Under the pieces are notes generated by a model. That model searched no databases. It was not told the origin of the DNA and worked only from the letters and a program-made list of their open reading frames with translations. Shown here piece after piece: positions 1 to 8,714 of a stretch of 64,000 nt of DNA; position 1 is the first letter of the stretch, and each line of letters starts with the position of its first letter. Both the position numbers and the translations under genes were made by a program. This DNA is from VRUE01 sp963702955 (GTDB lineage Bacteria > Actinomycetota > Thermoleophilia > Solirubrobacterales > 70-9): positions 1,302,001-1,366,000 of the forward strand of contig OY969774.1 of NCBI GenBank assembly GCA_963702955.1, in the 5' to 3' direction.

Positions 1-906
1 CTCATAAGCGAGGAAGCCGCCGGCGAGCCCGAGGACGATCGAGAGGACGGCGTCCCCGGTCAGGTGCCAGCCGGTAAAGATCAGTCCGATCCCGAACGGG
101 ATCGTCGCCTGGAAGACCATCGCTCCGGTGATGTTGCCGAGCGCCAGCGCGTCCTTGCCCTCGCGCACCCAGAAGAAGCTGTTGACCTTCTCCGGCAGCT
201 CGGTCGCCAGGGGCGCCAGGATCAAGGCGAGGACGACGGCGTCGACGCCGAGGTCGGTGGCGATCTTCAGCAGCTCGTCGACGAACAGGTGAGCACCGCC
301 GACCATCGCCCCCAGCCCGACCAGGAGCTGGATTACCGAGAGCGCCAGGCCCGGGCTCATGCGATGCTCGCTGCGCCGCTCGAAAATCAACGGTGCGAGG
401 GTCGAGTGATCCTGAACCTCGCCGCCCGCCCGCAGGGTACGAGCGATGTAGAGCGGGTAGGCGAACAGGACGAGGATCCCGATCGGGATCCTCAGGCCCG
501 CGGGGGGACCCCAGGCGAGCGCCAGCGAGAGCAGGAAGAAGGCAAGGAAGAAGAGCAGGTCGCGCTCGAGGGTCGGACGGTGGGCATCGAGCGCCAGCCC
601 CTGCGGGCGACGCTCTCGGTAGAGGTAGGCGAACAGGCCGACCAGTCCCATCGCCAGGGTGCCGAGCAGGAAGGGGGCGCCGACGATCGCCCCGATAGCC
701 ACCTGGTCGCCCCCGCTGGCCCCGCCGATCAGAGCAACGATCGCGATCAGGGTCTCCGGCGTCGCCGTGCCGACTGCAGCGAGGACGCTGCCTACCGCCC
801 CCTCCCCCAGCCCCAGTCGATGACCCAGCCACTCGACCGCGTTGGTGAAGAGCAGCGCCCCGGCGAGGATGACCGCGAAGCTGAGGACCAGCAGAAAGAC
901 GCTCAT
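1..906 (-). CDS. Sodium/calcium exchanger family membrane protein (C-terminus cut by window)
   Basis: The frame is open from an ATG at 906 to the left edge, giving 302 residues with no stop, so the C-terminus lies outside. The protein is very hydrophobic and has the two inverted alpha-repeats of CaCA antiporters. The first carries GTATPETL at about residues 46-53 and GAIVGAPF at about 72-79. The second carries ATELPE at about 234-239 and GNITGAMVF at about 257-265. The acidic residue in each TPE/LPE motif is the usual cation ligand. Role by family: exchange of Ca2+ or a related cation against Na+ or H+ across the cytoplasmic membrane; ion specificity cannot be read from sequence. It follows the lipoprotein gene on the same strand, separated by a small hairpin. 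Confidence 0.85.
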   Translation of the reverse strand, partial: MSVFLLVLSFAVILAGALLFTNAVEWLGHRLGLGEGAVGSVLAAVGTATPETLIAIVALIGGASGGDQVAIGAIVGAPFLLGTLAMGLVGLFAYLYRERRPQGLALDAHRPTLERDLLFFLAFFLLSLALAWGPPAGLRIPIGILVLFAYPLYIARTLRAGGEVQDHSTLAPLIFERRSEHRMSPGLALSVIQLLVGLGAMVGGAHLFVDELLKIATDLGVDAVVLALILAPLATELPEKVNSFFWVREGKDALALGNITGAMVFQATIPFGIGLIFTGWHLTGDAVLSIVLGLAGGFLAYE

Positions 907-919
907 CGGCGGCTGACGA

Positions 920-938
920 CCCCTCTACCGGCGAGGGG
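920..938 (-). terminator. Hairpin after the lipoprotein gene
   Basis: CCCCTC at 920-925 pairs perfectly with GAGGGG at 933-938 across a 7-nt loop, between the lipoprotein stop (962) and the antiporter start (906). There is no clear U-tract, so it may only attenuate transcription. Confidence 0.4.
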
Positions 939-961
939 CCGCCACCGCGACGATGGTCCGG

Positions 962-2083
962 TCAGCCGAGCTTCGAGGTGCACTTCTGGATGTCGGTGGC
1001 GGTCTGCGCTCCGGCGATGCAGTTCAGGTAGGCCTGCCGGCTGCCGCCGCCCGAGCCGCCGTTGCCCGAGGCGCCCCCGGCCAGGCCTTCGAGCAAGTTG
1101 CCGAGACCTTCGCCGCCGCCTTCGCCGTTCAGCAGGCCGAGCAGTTCGATCGGGTTGACGCCGAGCTTGATGAACAGGGCGTTGAGCGGCTTGGCGTTGC
1201 CGGGCGCCGAGATTTCCTCTTCTTCGTTGACCCCGGTCAGCTTCAGGTCGAAGTCGATTTCGACGCTCTTCGGGCCGCTGCCAGGGCTCTTCGGTTCGAT
1301 CTTCAGCTGGGTCGAGATCTGCCGCACGATGTCGTCGTCGCCGACGTAGACGTCGGCGTGGGCGGTCTTGACCGCGCCCTTCACCTCGTTCTTCGCCTGC
1401 TCGATTTCCGCCTTCGAGGGCAGCGGCCCGGCGGCGCCGAGCTGGGCCTTGCAGGCCGGGCCTTCGACCAATTCGACCGCCGCGTCGATCGCCCCGGCGA
1501 CGTTGAGGTCGCCGCTGATCTTGGTCGTGCCGGTGCCGCCGACTTCGGCGCTGCCTTCGTTGCTGAGATTTTCGAGGAAGTCGGCGATCTTCAGCTTGCC
1601 GGCTTCTTCCTGGCAGGCGGTCAGCCCCGCAGATTCGCCTTCGGCGCCGCCCTGCTTCTGCGCTTCTTTGAGCGCCGATTCGACGAAGCTGAAGGTGGTC
1701 GGGTCGACTTCGTACTCGGTCCCTTCGTATTCGACGTAGGCGGTGTTCGGCAGCAGCGTCAGGCCGCCTTCGAAGTTGACCGCTTCGCCGCCGACCTTGC
1801 CCGCCGCCTTGGCGGCCAGGTCGAACTGCGGGTAGCTGCCCTTGCCTTCGCCGGCCTGGAACGGCCCGGAGAGGCTGACGTTGACGTTGCCGCCTTCCTT
1901 GCCGGCCGCGTCGATCCCGAGCGAGAGGTCGAGATTGCCGCTTTCGATGCCCTGCAGGGTGGCTTCGTCAACGACCGTCTGCGGGTTCTCGCCGCTCTTG
2001 TCGCTGCTGCCGCCGCAGGCTGCGAAGGCGGTCGCCAAGGCGACCAGGGCGGCAAAGGTGAAGAGGAATCGAAGTCGGCTCAA
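962..2083 (-). CDS. Secreted lipoprotein of unknown function, LppX/LprG-like in character
   Basis: The 373-residue product begins with a lipoprotein signal ending in FAAC, with the acylated Cys at residue 23. A Ser/Gly-rich linker follows, then a long domain of alternating polar and hydrophobic strands. The start is TTG at 2083, with AGGAGG nine bases upstream, which decides it over internal candidates. Body composition (repeated short Gly/Ala/Val strands, few helices) resembles the half-barrel lipid-carrier lipoproteins LppX/LprG, but I cannot confirm homology. Cysteines near residues 210, 263, 354 and 369 could form disulfides outside the membrane. It lies upstream of the cation antiporter on the same strand. 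Confidence 0.75.
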   Translation of the reverse strand: MSRLRFLFTFAALVALATAFAACGGSSDKSGENPQTVVDEATLQGIESGNLDLSLGIDAAGKEGGNVNVSLSGPFQAGEGKGSYPQFDLAAKAAGKVGGEAVNFEGGLTLLPNTAYVEYEGTEYEVDPTTFSFVESALKEAQKQGGAEGESAGLTACQEEAGKLKIADFLENLSNEGSAEVGGTGTTKISGDLNVAGAIDAAVELVEGPACKAQLGAAGPLPSKAEIEQAKNEVKGAVKTAHADVYVGDDDIVRQISTQLKIEPKSPGSGPKSVEIDFDLKLTGVNEEEEISAPGNAKPLNALFIKLGVNPIELLGLLNGEGGGEGLGNLLEGLAGGASGNGGSGGGSRQAYLNCIAGAQTATDIQKCTSKLG

Positions 2084-2144
2084 AGCGGTGGGCCTCCTGG
2101 AGGTCGGATCGGAAGTGCGGGATCGTAAGGCTAGACGGTGAAGG

Positions 2145-2375
2145 TCACCGGTCGCGCGCCCTTTCCACCTGCGGCGGCGTGCTTTCGACGATGTTGAGCG
2201 CGAGCGGGAAGAGGAAGGCGCCGAGGAAGATCAGGATCACCCCGATCGCGATCAGCCAGCGCGATGCCGAGAGGTGGCCGAGGATGCCGACGGCGAAGCC
2301 GATGATCATCAGCGAGACGTAGGGCGTCGCGGTGTGCGGCAGCAGCGTCGCGAGCAGGGGGGCGAAGTCGGGCAC
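2145..2375 (-). CDS. Small two-helix membrane protein
   Basis: A 76-residue protein starting at GTG 2375. Two hydrophobic stretches, roughly residues 19-36 and 40-60, predict two membrane helices, with a short charged tail. There is no recognisable family. It is transcribed divergently from the MoxR gene; a -10-like GATAAT lies 8 nt before the GTG and no Shine-Dalgarno sequence is present, so translation is probably leaderless. Codon pattern and the shared promoter support it as real. Confidence 0.6.
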   Translation of the reverse strand: MPDFAPLLATLLPHTATPYVSLMIIGFAVGILGHLSASRWLIAIGVILIFLGAFLFPLALNIVESTPPQVERARDR

Positions 2376-2383
2376 GGGGGCGC

Positions 2384-2391
2384 ATTATCAT
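2384..2391. promoter_or_regulatory. Overlapping divergent -10 boxes (leaderless promoter pair)
   Basis: ATTATC at 2384-2389 reads as GATAAT on the minus strand, 8 nt before the GTG at 2375. TATCAT at 2386-2391 on the plus strand lies 9 nt before the ATG at 2401. The two boxes overlap by four bases, so the genes probably share one AT-rich melting site. Confidence 0.55.
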
Positions 2392-2400
2392 CGGCCCGGC

Positions 2401-3294
2401 ATGGCCGCAGCCCCGCAATCCGGCAGCGTCGCCGAGACGAAGGAGGCGCTGGCGCGCGCCGACTACCTCGCCGACGAGCCCGCCGCGCTGGTCTCCTTCC
2501 TCGCGCAGCGGCTCGAGAAGCCGATCCTGGTCGAGGGCCCGGCGGGGGTCGGCAAGACCGAGCTGGCCAAGGCGCTCTCCCGAGCGACCGGCCGCGAGCT
2601 GATCCGCCTGCAGTGCTATGAGGGCCTCGACGAGGCGAAGGCGCTGTACGAGTGGAACTACCGCAAGCAGCTGCTGCGGATCCAGGCCGGCGGCGAGGAC
2701 GGCTGGGAGGACGTGCACGGCGACATCTTCAGCGACGAGTTCCTGTTGGCGCGGCCGCTGATGCAGGCGATCGCCAGCGCCGAGCCGGTGGTGCTGCTGA
2801 TCGACGAGATCGACAAGACCGACCAGGAGTTCGAGGCGATGCTGCTCGAGCTGCTCTCCGACTTCCAGATCACGATCCCCGAGCTGGGCCAGGTCGCGGC
2901 GACGACGATGCCGATCGTCGTCCTCACCTCGAACAACTCGCGCGAGCTGACCGAGGCGCTGAAGCGGCGCTGCCTCTACCTCTGGCTCGACTACCCCGAG
3001 CTGGAGCGCGAGCTGGAGATCGTCCGCCTGCACGCCCCCGACCTGCCGGAGGCGCTGGCGCGGCGGATGGTCGAGGTGGTGCGGATGGTCCGTGCGCTCG
3101 ACCTGAAGAAGCCGCCCTCGATCGCCGAGTCGATCGACTGGGCGCGCACCCTGCTGCTGATGGGAGCCGAGGACATCGACCGCGAGACCTTCGAGCAGTC
3201 GATGTCGATCATCGTCAAGCACCGCACGGACATCGACCTGGTCGCCGAGCGAGTCGGGGTAAAGCTTGCCGACGCCATACGGCCCCAAGCCTGA
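2401..3294 (+). CDS. MoxR-family AAA+ ATPase (CoxD-like)
   Basis: A 297-residue AAA+ ATPase. It shows Walker A GPAGVGKT at about 46-53, Walker B VLLIDEID at about 131-138, a sensor-1 TSNN at about 176-179 and an arginine pair at about 189-190. MoxR ATPases act as chaperones that remodel or insert metal into partner enzymes together with a VWA-domain protein. The next gene is exactly such a partner and overlaps it by 29 nt. The ATG at 2401 is chosen because it fits the leaderless promoter; an upstream in-frame start would run through that promoter. No molybdenum hydroxylase or CO dehydrogenase gene is in the window, so the client is unknown. Confidence 0.9.
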   Translation: MAAAPQSGSVAETKEALARADYLADEPAALVSFLAQRLEKPILVEGPAGVGKTELAKALSRATGRELIRLQCYEGLDEAKALYEWNYRKQLLRIQAGGEDGWEDVHGDIFSDEFLLARPLMQAIASAEPVVLLIDEIDKTDQEFEAMLLELLSDFQITIPELGQVAATTMPIVVLTSNNSRELTEALKRRCLYLWLDYPELERELEIVRLHAPDLPEALARRMVEVVRMVRALDLKKPPSIAESIDWARTLLLMGAEDIDRETFEQSMSIIVKHRTDIDLVAERVGVKLADAIRPQA

Positions 3295-4669
3295 GACCGG
3301 GCCGCCCGGCCTCGCGGCGAAGCTGCTCGGCTTCTGCGAGGAGCTGCGCTCGGAGGGCGTCGCCGTCGGCACCTCGGAGATCCTCGACGCCTTCGCGGCG
3401 CTCGAGCAGGTGCCCTGGACCTCGCAGGACGACTTCCGCGAGGCGCTGGCGGCGACGATCGCCAAGTCGCAGGAGGACCGGCGGCTGTTCGAGCTGCTGT
3501 TCGAGCGCTGGTTCTTCCGCGCCGCCGAGAGCGAGGCGGTCGAGCGCGGGATCGGCGAGGAGGGGCAGCGCTACGAGGGTGGCGAGCGGCTCGACATCGA
3601 CGAGCTGCGCGAGCAGGTACGCGAGGCGATCCTCGCCGGCGACGACGGCGAGATGCGCGACCTGGCGCGGCTGGCGATCGCCGCCTTCGGCCGCCAGGGC
3701 GAGGGCTCGGGCGTGGTCGGCGTCAACGTCCAGCGGATCCGCCGCACGCTGGAGCTCTCGACGGGGACGCAGCAGAGAGCCGAGAACGGCGGCGGCGAGC
3801 TGCCGCCGATCGACCGCGACCAGCTCAACCGCTTCGAGCGTCACCTGCGCCGCGAGCTCGAACGCGACCTGATCGAGCGCACCGAGACCCTCCCCCCCTC
3901 CCGGCCGCTGGCCGAGCTCGACCGCGCCCTGCCGACCAGCCCGACCCAGGACCTGGCCGCGGTGCACCGCGCCGTCTCGCAGATGAAGCGGCGACTGGCG
4001 ACGCTCGGCCACGAGCAGCGCGGGCGGCGCAAGGGACGGACCGTCAACGTGCGGCGGACGATGCGGGCCTCGCTGGAGACCGGCGGCGTGCCGATGCACC
4101 TGCGCTACCGGCCGAAGCGGCCCCGACGGCCGGAGATCTACGTCCTCTGCGACGTCTCGACCTCGGTCACCTCGGCCAGCGTCTTCTTCCTCTCGGTCCT
4201 GCACGCCCTGCACGACTCGTTCCGCAAGCTGCGCAGCTTCGTCTTCATCGAGCGGATCTCCGAGGTGACCGAGATCTTCGAGCACGAGCGCGACTTCCGC
4301 GCGATCGCCAAGCGGGTCTCCAGCGAGGGCGGCGTCGCCGACGTCTCCGGCTACACCGACTACGGCCGCGTCTGGCTCGAGTTCCTGACCGAGATCTCCG
4401 ACGACCTCGACCCGCGCTCGACCGTGATCGTGCTCGGCGACGCCCGCACCAACGGCCGCGAGCCGCATGCCGAGGTCTTCGCCCAGGTGGCCGAGCGGGC
4501 CGGCCGCCTGTTCTGGCTCAACCCCGAGCCGAAGCTCTACTGGAACTACGGCGACTCGGTGATGGCCGCCTACGAGCGCTACTGCGACGGCGCATTCGAG
4601 TGCTGGACGACCCGCCACCTGGAGAACTTCGTCAACGTCGTCGCCGGTGGGGTACCGGCCGCCGACTGA
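3266..4669 (+). CDS. CoxE-like von Willebrand factor A domain protein
   Basis: A 467-residue protein starting at TTG 3266 inside the end of the MoxR gene, which implies coupled translation. The C-terminal third is a VWA domain with an intact MIDAS motif DVSTS at about 296-300, a Thr in GYTDYG and an Asp in VLGDARTNG. The N-terminal half is charged and helical, as in CoxE proteins. With the preceding ATPase it forms a MoxR-VWA chaperone pair. The conserved position before the RRTMRAS stretch reads Val-Asn (GTCAAC at 4043-4048), where Val-Asp would be expected in this family. Confidence 0.88.
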   Translation: MPTPYGPKPETGPPGLAAKLLGFCEELRSEGVAVGTSEILDAFAALEQVPWTSQDDFREALAATIAKSQEDRRLFELLFERWFFRAAESEAVERGIGEEGQRYEGGERLDIDELREQVREAILAGDDGEMRDLARLAIAAFGRQGEGSGVVGVNVQRIRRTLELSTGTQQRAENGGGELPPIDRDQLNRFERHLRRELERDLIERTETLPPSRPLAELDRALPTSPTQDLAAVHRAVSQMKRRLATLGHEQRGRRKGRTVNVRRTMRASLETGGVPMHLRYRPKRPRRPEIYVLCDVSTSVTSASVFFLSVLHALHDSFRKLRSFVFIERISEVTEIFEHERDFRAIAKRVSSEGGVADVSGYTDYGRVWLEFLTEISDDLDPRSTVIVLGDARTNGREPHAEVFAQVAERAGRLFWLNPEPKLYWNYGDSVMAAYERYCDGAFECWTTRHLENFVNVVAGGVPAAD

Positions 4670-4673
4670 AATC

Positions 4674-4689
4674 CGCCGACGAGTCGGCG
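4674..4689 (+). terminator. Short hairpin after the CoxE-like gene
   Basis: CGCCGAC at 4674-4680 pairs with GTCGGCG at 4683-4689, five bases after the stop codon. There is no U-tract; it may be a weak terminator or mRNA-end protector. Confidence 0.4.
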
Positions 4690-4724
4690 ATGATCTTCGG
4701 GCGAACCTGCGAAAGGGGAGAGTC

Positions 4725-5366
4725 ATGGAGATGAACAGTGTGGAGACCGGCCCGAGCCGGTATCCAGTCACGTTCTCGGTCGATTACCCGGAGCGGCAGC
4801 TCAACCGGCTGACGACCTTCTTCCGCATCTTCACCGTGATCCCGATCGTGATCTTGATCGGCCTGCTGCCCGGAGGCAACGTCGAAAACTATGGCGAATA
4901 CGGTGCCGGGATCGCGGCCGGCAGCCTGATCTTCCTGCCGATCGTCCTGATGCTGCTCTTCAGGAAGAAATACCCGCACTGGTGGTACGACTGGAACCTC
5001 GAATTCCTCCGCTTCAGCAATCGCGTCGGCGTCTACCTGGCGTTGATGGACGACGAATACCCCTCGACCGACGAGATGCAGGCGGTCCACCTGGACTTCC
5101 CCTACCCCGCAGCCGAGCGGCTCGAGCGGGGCCTGCCGCTGGTCAAGTGGCTGCTCGCCATCCCCCACTACATAGTGCTCTTCTTCCTCTACATCGGCGT
5201 CTTCTTCGCCGTGATCGGCGCCTGGTTCGCGATCCTCTTCACCGGCCGCTACCCGCGCGGGATCTTCGGCTTCGTCGAGGGCACGATCCGCTGGCACAAC
5301 CGCGTCGTCGGCTACGCCTTCACCCTGGTCACCGACGCGTACCCACCGTTTCGGCTCAAGCCCTGA
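4725..5366 (+). CDS. DUF4389-type membrane protein
   Basis: A 213-residue membrane protein. The ATG at 4725 is preceded by GAAAGGGGAG, which decides the start. Hydrophobic segments lie near residues 31-48, 62-80 and 140-175. Aromatic-rich motifs RKKYPHWWYDW and TGRYPRGIFGFV, and the pairing of a soluble stretch with two C-terminal helices, match DUF4389 proteins, which are common in actinomycetes and have no assigned reaction. It stands alone between the MoxR/CoxE pair and a convergent small gene. Confidence 0.75.
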   Translation: MEMNSVETGPSRYPVTFSVDYPERQLNRLTTFFRIFTVIPIVILIGLLPGGNVENYGEYGAGIAAGSLIFLPIVLMLLFRKKYPHWWYDWNLEFLRFSNRVGVYLALMDDEYPSTDEMQAVHLDFPYPAAERLERGLPLVKWLLAIPHYIVLFFLYIGVFFAVIGAWFAILFTGRYPRGIFGFVEGTIRWHNRVVGYAFTLVTDAYPPFRLKP

Positions 5367-5385
5367 GGCAGTAGACAAAACCTCG

Positions 5386-5577
5386 TCAATCGTCGCGCCG
5401 ATGGCGACGCTGGATCGGATCGTCAAACACATGGAGCAGGGTAAAAGCCACCGCAAAGGCGATGACCTCCATCGCCTGCTGTCCACCTTCTGAATCCGGG
5501 AACAGGAAGACACCCAGCCCGAGAATGCAGACAGAAGCAAGCAGCGAGATATAGAAGTATCGCGTGATCTTGGGCAT
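5386..5577 (-). CDS. Small membrane protein, unknown
   Basis: A 63-residue protein with two hydrophobic segments (about 7-25 and 33-48) and an Arg/His/Asp-rich tail. GAGG lies eight bases before the ATG and a TTACGAT -10-like box lies further upstream. Its flanks are noticeably richer in A and T than the rest of the window. No family recognised. Confidence 0.5.
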   Translation of the reverse strand: MPKITRYFYISLLASVCILGLGVFLFPDSEGGQQAMEVIAFAVAFTLLHVFDDPIQRRHRRDD

Positions 5578-5705
5578 TCAGCTACCTCGTCAGCAGATCG
5601 TAACACAGACAAAAGACTCCTACCAGACCACCCAAGAAGCCATCCCTCAGGGCATTGCCATTCAACTCTTTGCGTAAGAATTTCGCACGCTCTATGTGCC
5701 GAGGG

Positions 5706-6875
5706 TTACGCGGGCAGGGGACCGCCGGCCAGGGCGACTGCGGCGCCGATCAGGCCTGCGGCGAGGAGGGTGCGGACGACGCTCTGGCGGGCCACTAGGA
5801 GGGCGATCGCGGCTGCGGCCAGCACCGCCGCCTGCCAGGCCTCGCTGAGGGCCAGGGCCAGCGGGACCGCGGAGCCGAGGATGGCGCCGATCGCCGCCGG
5901 GCCGGCGCCGTCGAGGAAGGCGCGCGCCTTGAGGTCGCTGCGCAGGCGGTCGAAGCGCTCGGCGCCGAGCAGGACGAAGGAGAACGAGGGGGCGAAGGCG
6001 ACCGCCGAGGCGAGCAGGGCTCCCCAGATGCCGGCCGCCGCGTAGCCGACGGTGGCGACCGTGTGCGTCACCGGCCCCGGCGTGACCTGTCCCAGCGCCA
6101 CCGCGTTGAGGAACTGGCCGTCGCTCATCCAGTGGTAGTGGTCGACGGCGTCGGCCTGCATCAGCGGCACGATCACGAAGCCGCCGCCGTAGGAGAGGGC
6201 GCCGACCTTGAAGGCGACCCAGGCGAGGGCGCCGATGCCACCGGTCACAACGCCGACCGGCAGCAACGCCCAGGAGCCGAGCCCGGCGGCGACGCCGGGA
6301 CGCCGGAGCAGCAGCTCGAGCAGGCCGCAGGCGATCAGGACGAGGACCAGCCAGGCGCCGAGGAGCGCCGTGGCGATCGCGCCGGCGGCCGCGTAGAGAG
6401 CCCAGCGCGTCGCGTGGGTGTCCCTGGCCCGCCGCCAGCTGGCCGGCACGAGGCCGAGGCCGGCCCGCAGCGCCACCGCCGCCACGGCGGCGCCCGCTCC
6501 GGCGCCCGCTCCCAGCACCCAGGCGGGCGGCGCCGAGGCGAGGAAGAGGACCGAGAGGGCGAGGATCGCGGCCAGTCCCGGCAGGACGAAGCCGGCGCCG
6601 CCGACGAGCGCGCCGCGGACCCCGCGCAGCCGCCAGGCGCAGAAGATCGAGAGCTGCGTCGACCCCGGTCCCGGCAACAGGTTGGTGGCGGCGATCGCGT
6701 CCTCGAACTGCTCGGCGGTCAGCCAGGCGTTGCGGACGACGCAGAGCCGGCGGAAGAGGGCGATGTGCGCGGGCGGGCCGCCGAAGCCGATGCAGCCGAT
6801 CCTCCCCCACTCGCGCAGGATCGTGACAAGCGAGGGCTGGGGGCGATCGTCCGCCGGGCGTTCAGTCGGATGCAC
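5706..6875 (-). CDS. chrA: Chromate transporter ChrA family
   Basis: A 389-residue protein with the duplicated CHR architecture. The N-half has GCIGFGGPPAH and NLLPGPGSTQ, and the C-half begins with FKVGALSYGGGF. About ten to twelve hydrophobic segments are seen. ChrA proteins expel chromate, a sulfate analogue, by proton-coupled antiport; some members may carry sulfate itself. The GTG at 6875 lies 6 nt after the stop of an Rrf2 regulator, so the two form an operon. A paralogous Rrf2 gene adjoins the sulfate importer at 18.5 kb, which supports an oxyanion role. Confidence 0.9.
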   Translation of the reverse strand: MHPTERPADDRPQPSLVTILREWGRIGCIGFGGPPAHIALFRRLCVVRNAWLTAEQFEDAIAATNLLPGPGSTQLSIFCAWRLRGVRGALVGGAGFVLPGLAAILALSVLFLASAPPAWVLGAGAGAGAAVAAVALRAGLGLVPASWRRARDTHATRWALYAAAGAIATALLGAWLVLVLIACGLLELLLRRPGVAAGLGSWALLPVGVVTGGIGALAWVAFKVGALSYGGGFVIVPLMQADAVDHYHWMSDGQFLNAVALGQVTPGPVTHTVATVGYAAAGIWGALLASAVAFAPSFSFVLLGAERFDRLRSDLKARAFLDGAGPAAIGAILGSAVPLALALSEAWQAAVLAAAAIALLVARQSVVRTLLAAGLIGAAVALAGGPLPA

Positions 6876-6881
6876 CGTCGG

Positions 6882-7337
6882 TCAATGAGCCTCCCACACG
6901 GCGGGCTCCTGCGTAAGTCGCAGCACCTCGGCGGGAAGCTCGCCGCGGGCGACGTCGGCCAGGGTCACCGACTCGAGCACGGCGCGCATGTTGGCGCGAA
7001 GCGCCACCCATACCTCACGCAGGGGCGCGGCGCTGCCCTCGTAGGAGAGCTCGTCGGGCCGCTCGGAGCGGACGCTGGCGATCGGGCCCTCGACGGTGCG
7101 GATGACGTCGGCGAGGGTGATCGTCTCCGCCGGCCGCGCCAGCCGGTAGCCGCCTTCGGCCCCACGCTGGCTGCGCACCAGCCTCGCGTGGCGCAGCTCC
7201 AGCAGGATGTTCTCCAGGAACCGCAAGGGGACACGCTGGGCCGAGGCGATCGCTTCTCCCTTGACCGGCCCGTCGCCCGCCGCCGCGAGCTCCACCATCG
7301 CGCGGATCGCGTAGTCGACTTTTGCCGTCAGGTGCAT
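6882..7337 (-). CDS. Rrf2-family regulator without Fe-S cysteines
   Basis: A 151-residue protein from the ATG at 7337, chosen because the sequence then begins MHLTAKVDYAIRAM, the usual Rrf2 start, and aligns with its paralog at 18471-18926. The N-terminal winged helix (residues about 1-65) contains the typical LENILLELRHARLVRSQRG recognition and wing region. The protein has no cysteine at all, so it cannot bind the IscR/NsrR cluster and is closer in kind to CymR-like sensors of sulfur status. It probably controls the downstream chrA. The spacing to the phosphoesterase upstream is 24 nt, so read-through from the phosphate operon is possible. Confidence 0.88.
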   Translation of the reverse strand: MHLTAKVDYAIRAMVELAAAGDGPVKGEAIASAQRVPLRFLENILLELRHARLVRSQRGAEGGYRLARPAETITLADVIRTVEGPIASVRSERPDELSYEGSAAPLREVWVALRANMRAVLESVTLADVARGELPAEVLRLTQEPAVWEAH

Positions 7338-7361
7338 CGTCGGGCCGATTACCGAAGTCAC

Positions 7362-8714
7362 CTAGTCTCCGCCCGTTTCCCCGAGCAGGGAGGGCGCGAA
7401 GGACTTCACCTTCGCCGGCGCCGCCAAGGCCAGGTGTTCGAGCCCGAACAGGTCCTCGGTCGAGCGCAGCAGCGAGTAGGGATCGAGGGGCGTCGCGTCG
7501 GTCGACCCGGCGCTGAGGAAGGGTGAGAGGAGCAGGGCGCCGGTGTGCAGCGGTTCGGCGACCGGGGCCGATCCCGCGGCCGGCGGGTTGACGCCGGCGA
7601 AGGCGATAACCAGCAGGCCGTCCTTCTTGTAGGCCGGCGAGGCGAGGATCTCCGGCACCCATTTCGAGAGGAAGGCGTCGGCGGCGGCCGGCCCTTCGAC
7701 CGCCCCGGCCGGGCACTGGCCGGTGGCGCCGGAATTGCACGGCGTCGGCGCGAGGAACGAGTAGCTCGGCGTCTTTTCGGCCTTCCGCAGGTCCGCGGTC
7801 AGCTGGTCGATCGGGACGTCGTCGGTCGAGCAGTCGCCGAGGTCGAGCAGCGAGTGGAAGTAGACGAAGGGGTTCTGGCTCGCCAGGTACCCGCCGGGCA
7901 CGACCGCTTCCGCTTCGCCCGGCCCGGGATGGACGCAGTCGGCGGGCCTGCCTTCGTCCTCCATGCCGTCGGCGTAGCCGCGCCAGGTGAAGTGGGCGCT
8001 GGTCAGCTGATCGGCGACCGTCAGCGCTTCGACCGGGTACAGGCAGCCGGAGCCGGGGACGACGCCCTTGGCGTCGGGCACCGCGCCGGCGGGAAAATCC
8101 GCGTAGGTCGCGCAGTTGGCCTTGGTCGAAGCGTTCGGAGGCTGGCCGGAGATCGCCGCGATGCCGTTCGGCAGCGCGGCGGCGTCGAGCGCCGAGTAGC
8201 CGGACAGCAGCTCTCCCTGCGGGCGCAGAGTGGCCGCCAGGTACGGCATCTGCGGCGCCGCGCCGAAGGCCGCTTCGTAGCCGGGACTGGTCAGTGAGAG
8301 GACGAAGACGTGCTTGACCCTCCCCGCTTCGGGCTGCGGCGTCAACGGGGTCGCCGGCGGCTTTGCCGGGGCGGGTTCGCCTGCCGGTTCGCTCGCCGGC
8401 GGCGAGGAGATCGGCGCCGGCGCCGGTTCGGCGGCCCGCGGCGCCGGGGCTTCGGCGGGGCCCGACGACGAGCCGGCCGCGGGCGAGGGGGAGCTCGCGG
8501 CCGGCGCCGTCGCGGCGGGCGTGTTGTCGGCGGCGAGGCTGCGGCCGAGCAACGCCGCCAGGGGAGCGTTGCCGGAGGGGTTCATCAGCGAGCCGGCGAC
8601 GATCGCCGAGGTGGCGACGACCGAGGAGGCGACCAGCAGGCCGAAGCGCTTGCCGGTCAGCGACGCGAGGGCAGCGACCGCGCGGTCGAGGCGCCTGGAC
8701 AGAGCGCTCTTCAT
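7362..8714 (-). CDS. Secreted or membrane-anchored phosphoesterase at the end of the pst operon
   Basis: A 450-residue protein with an N-terminal membrane segment (about 25-45), then an Ala/Pro/Ser-rich spacer to about residue 130, then a catalytic-like domain opening with VKHVFVLSLTSPGYE. That opening and the later GYADGMEDE, FVYFHSL and HTGALLLSPF stretches match the phosphoesterase family of phospholipase C/AcpA-type acid phosphatases (PF04185). The likely job is to release phosphate from organic esters outside the cell for PstSCAB. It overlaps the preceding small gene by ATGA. The usual metal-binding Asn and Asp residues are not obvious at the first strand, so activity is uncertain. Confidence 0.7.
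   Translation of the reverse strand: MKSALSRRLDRAVAALASLTGKRFGLLVASSVVATSAIVAGSLMNPSGNAPLAALLGRSLAADNTPAATAPAASSPSPAAGSSSGPAEAPAPRAAEPAPAPISSPPASEPAGEPAPAKPPATPLTPQPEAGRVKHVFVLSLTSPGYEAAFGAAPQMPYLAATLRPQGELLSGYSALDAAALPNGIAAISGQPPNASTKANCATYADFPAGAVPDAKGVVPGSGCLYPVEALTVADQLTSAHFTWRGYADGMEDEGRPADCVHPGPGEAEAVVPGGYLASQNPFVYFHSLLDLGDCSTDDVPIDQLTADLRKAEKTPSYSFLAPTPCNSGATGQCPAGAVEGPAAADAFLSKWVPEILASPAYKKDGLLVIAFAGVNPPAAGSAPVAEPLHTGALLLSPFLSAGSTDATPLDPYSLLRSTEDLFGLEHLALAAPAKVKSFAPSLLGETGGD

Noticed and set aside
2..832. Long open frame on the minus strand at the left edge
   Set aside because: Arg/Gly/Pro-rich shadow of the cation antiporter, which reads in another frame of the same strand.
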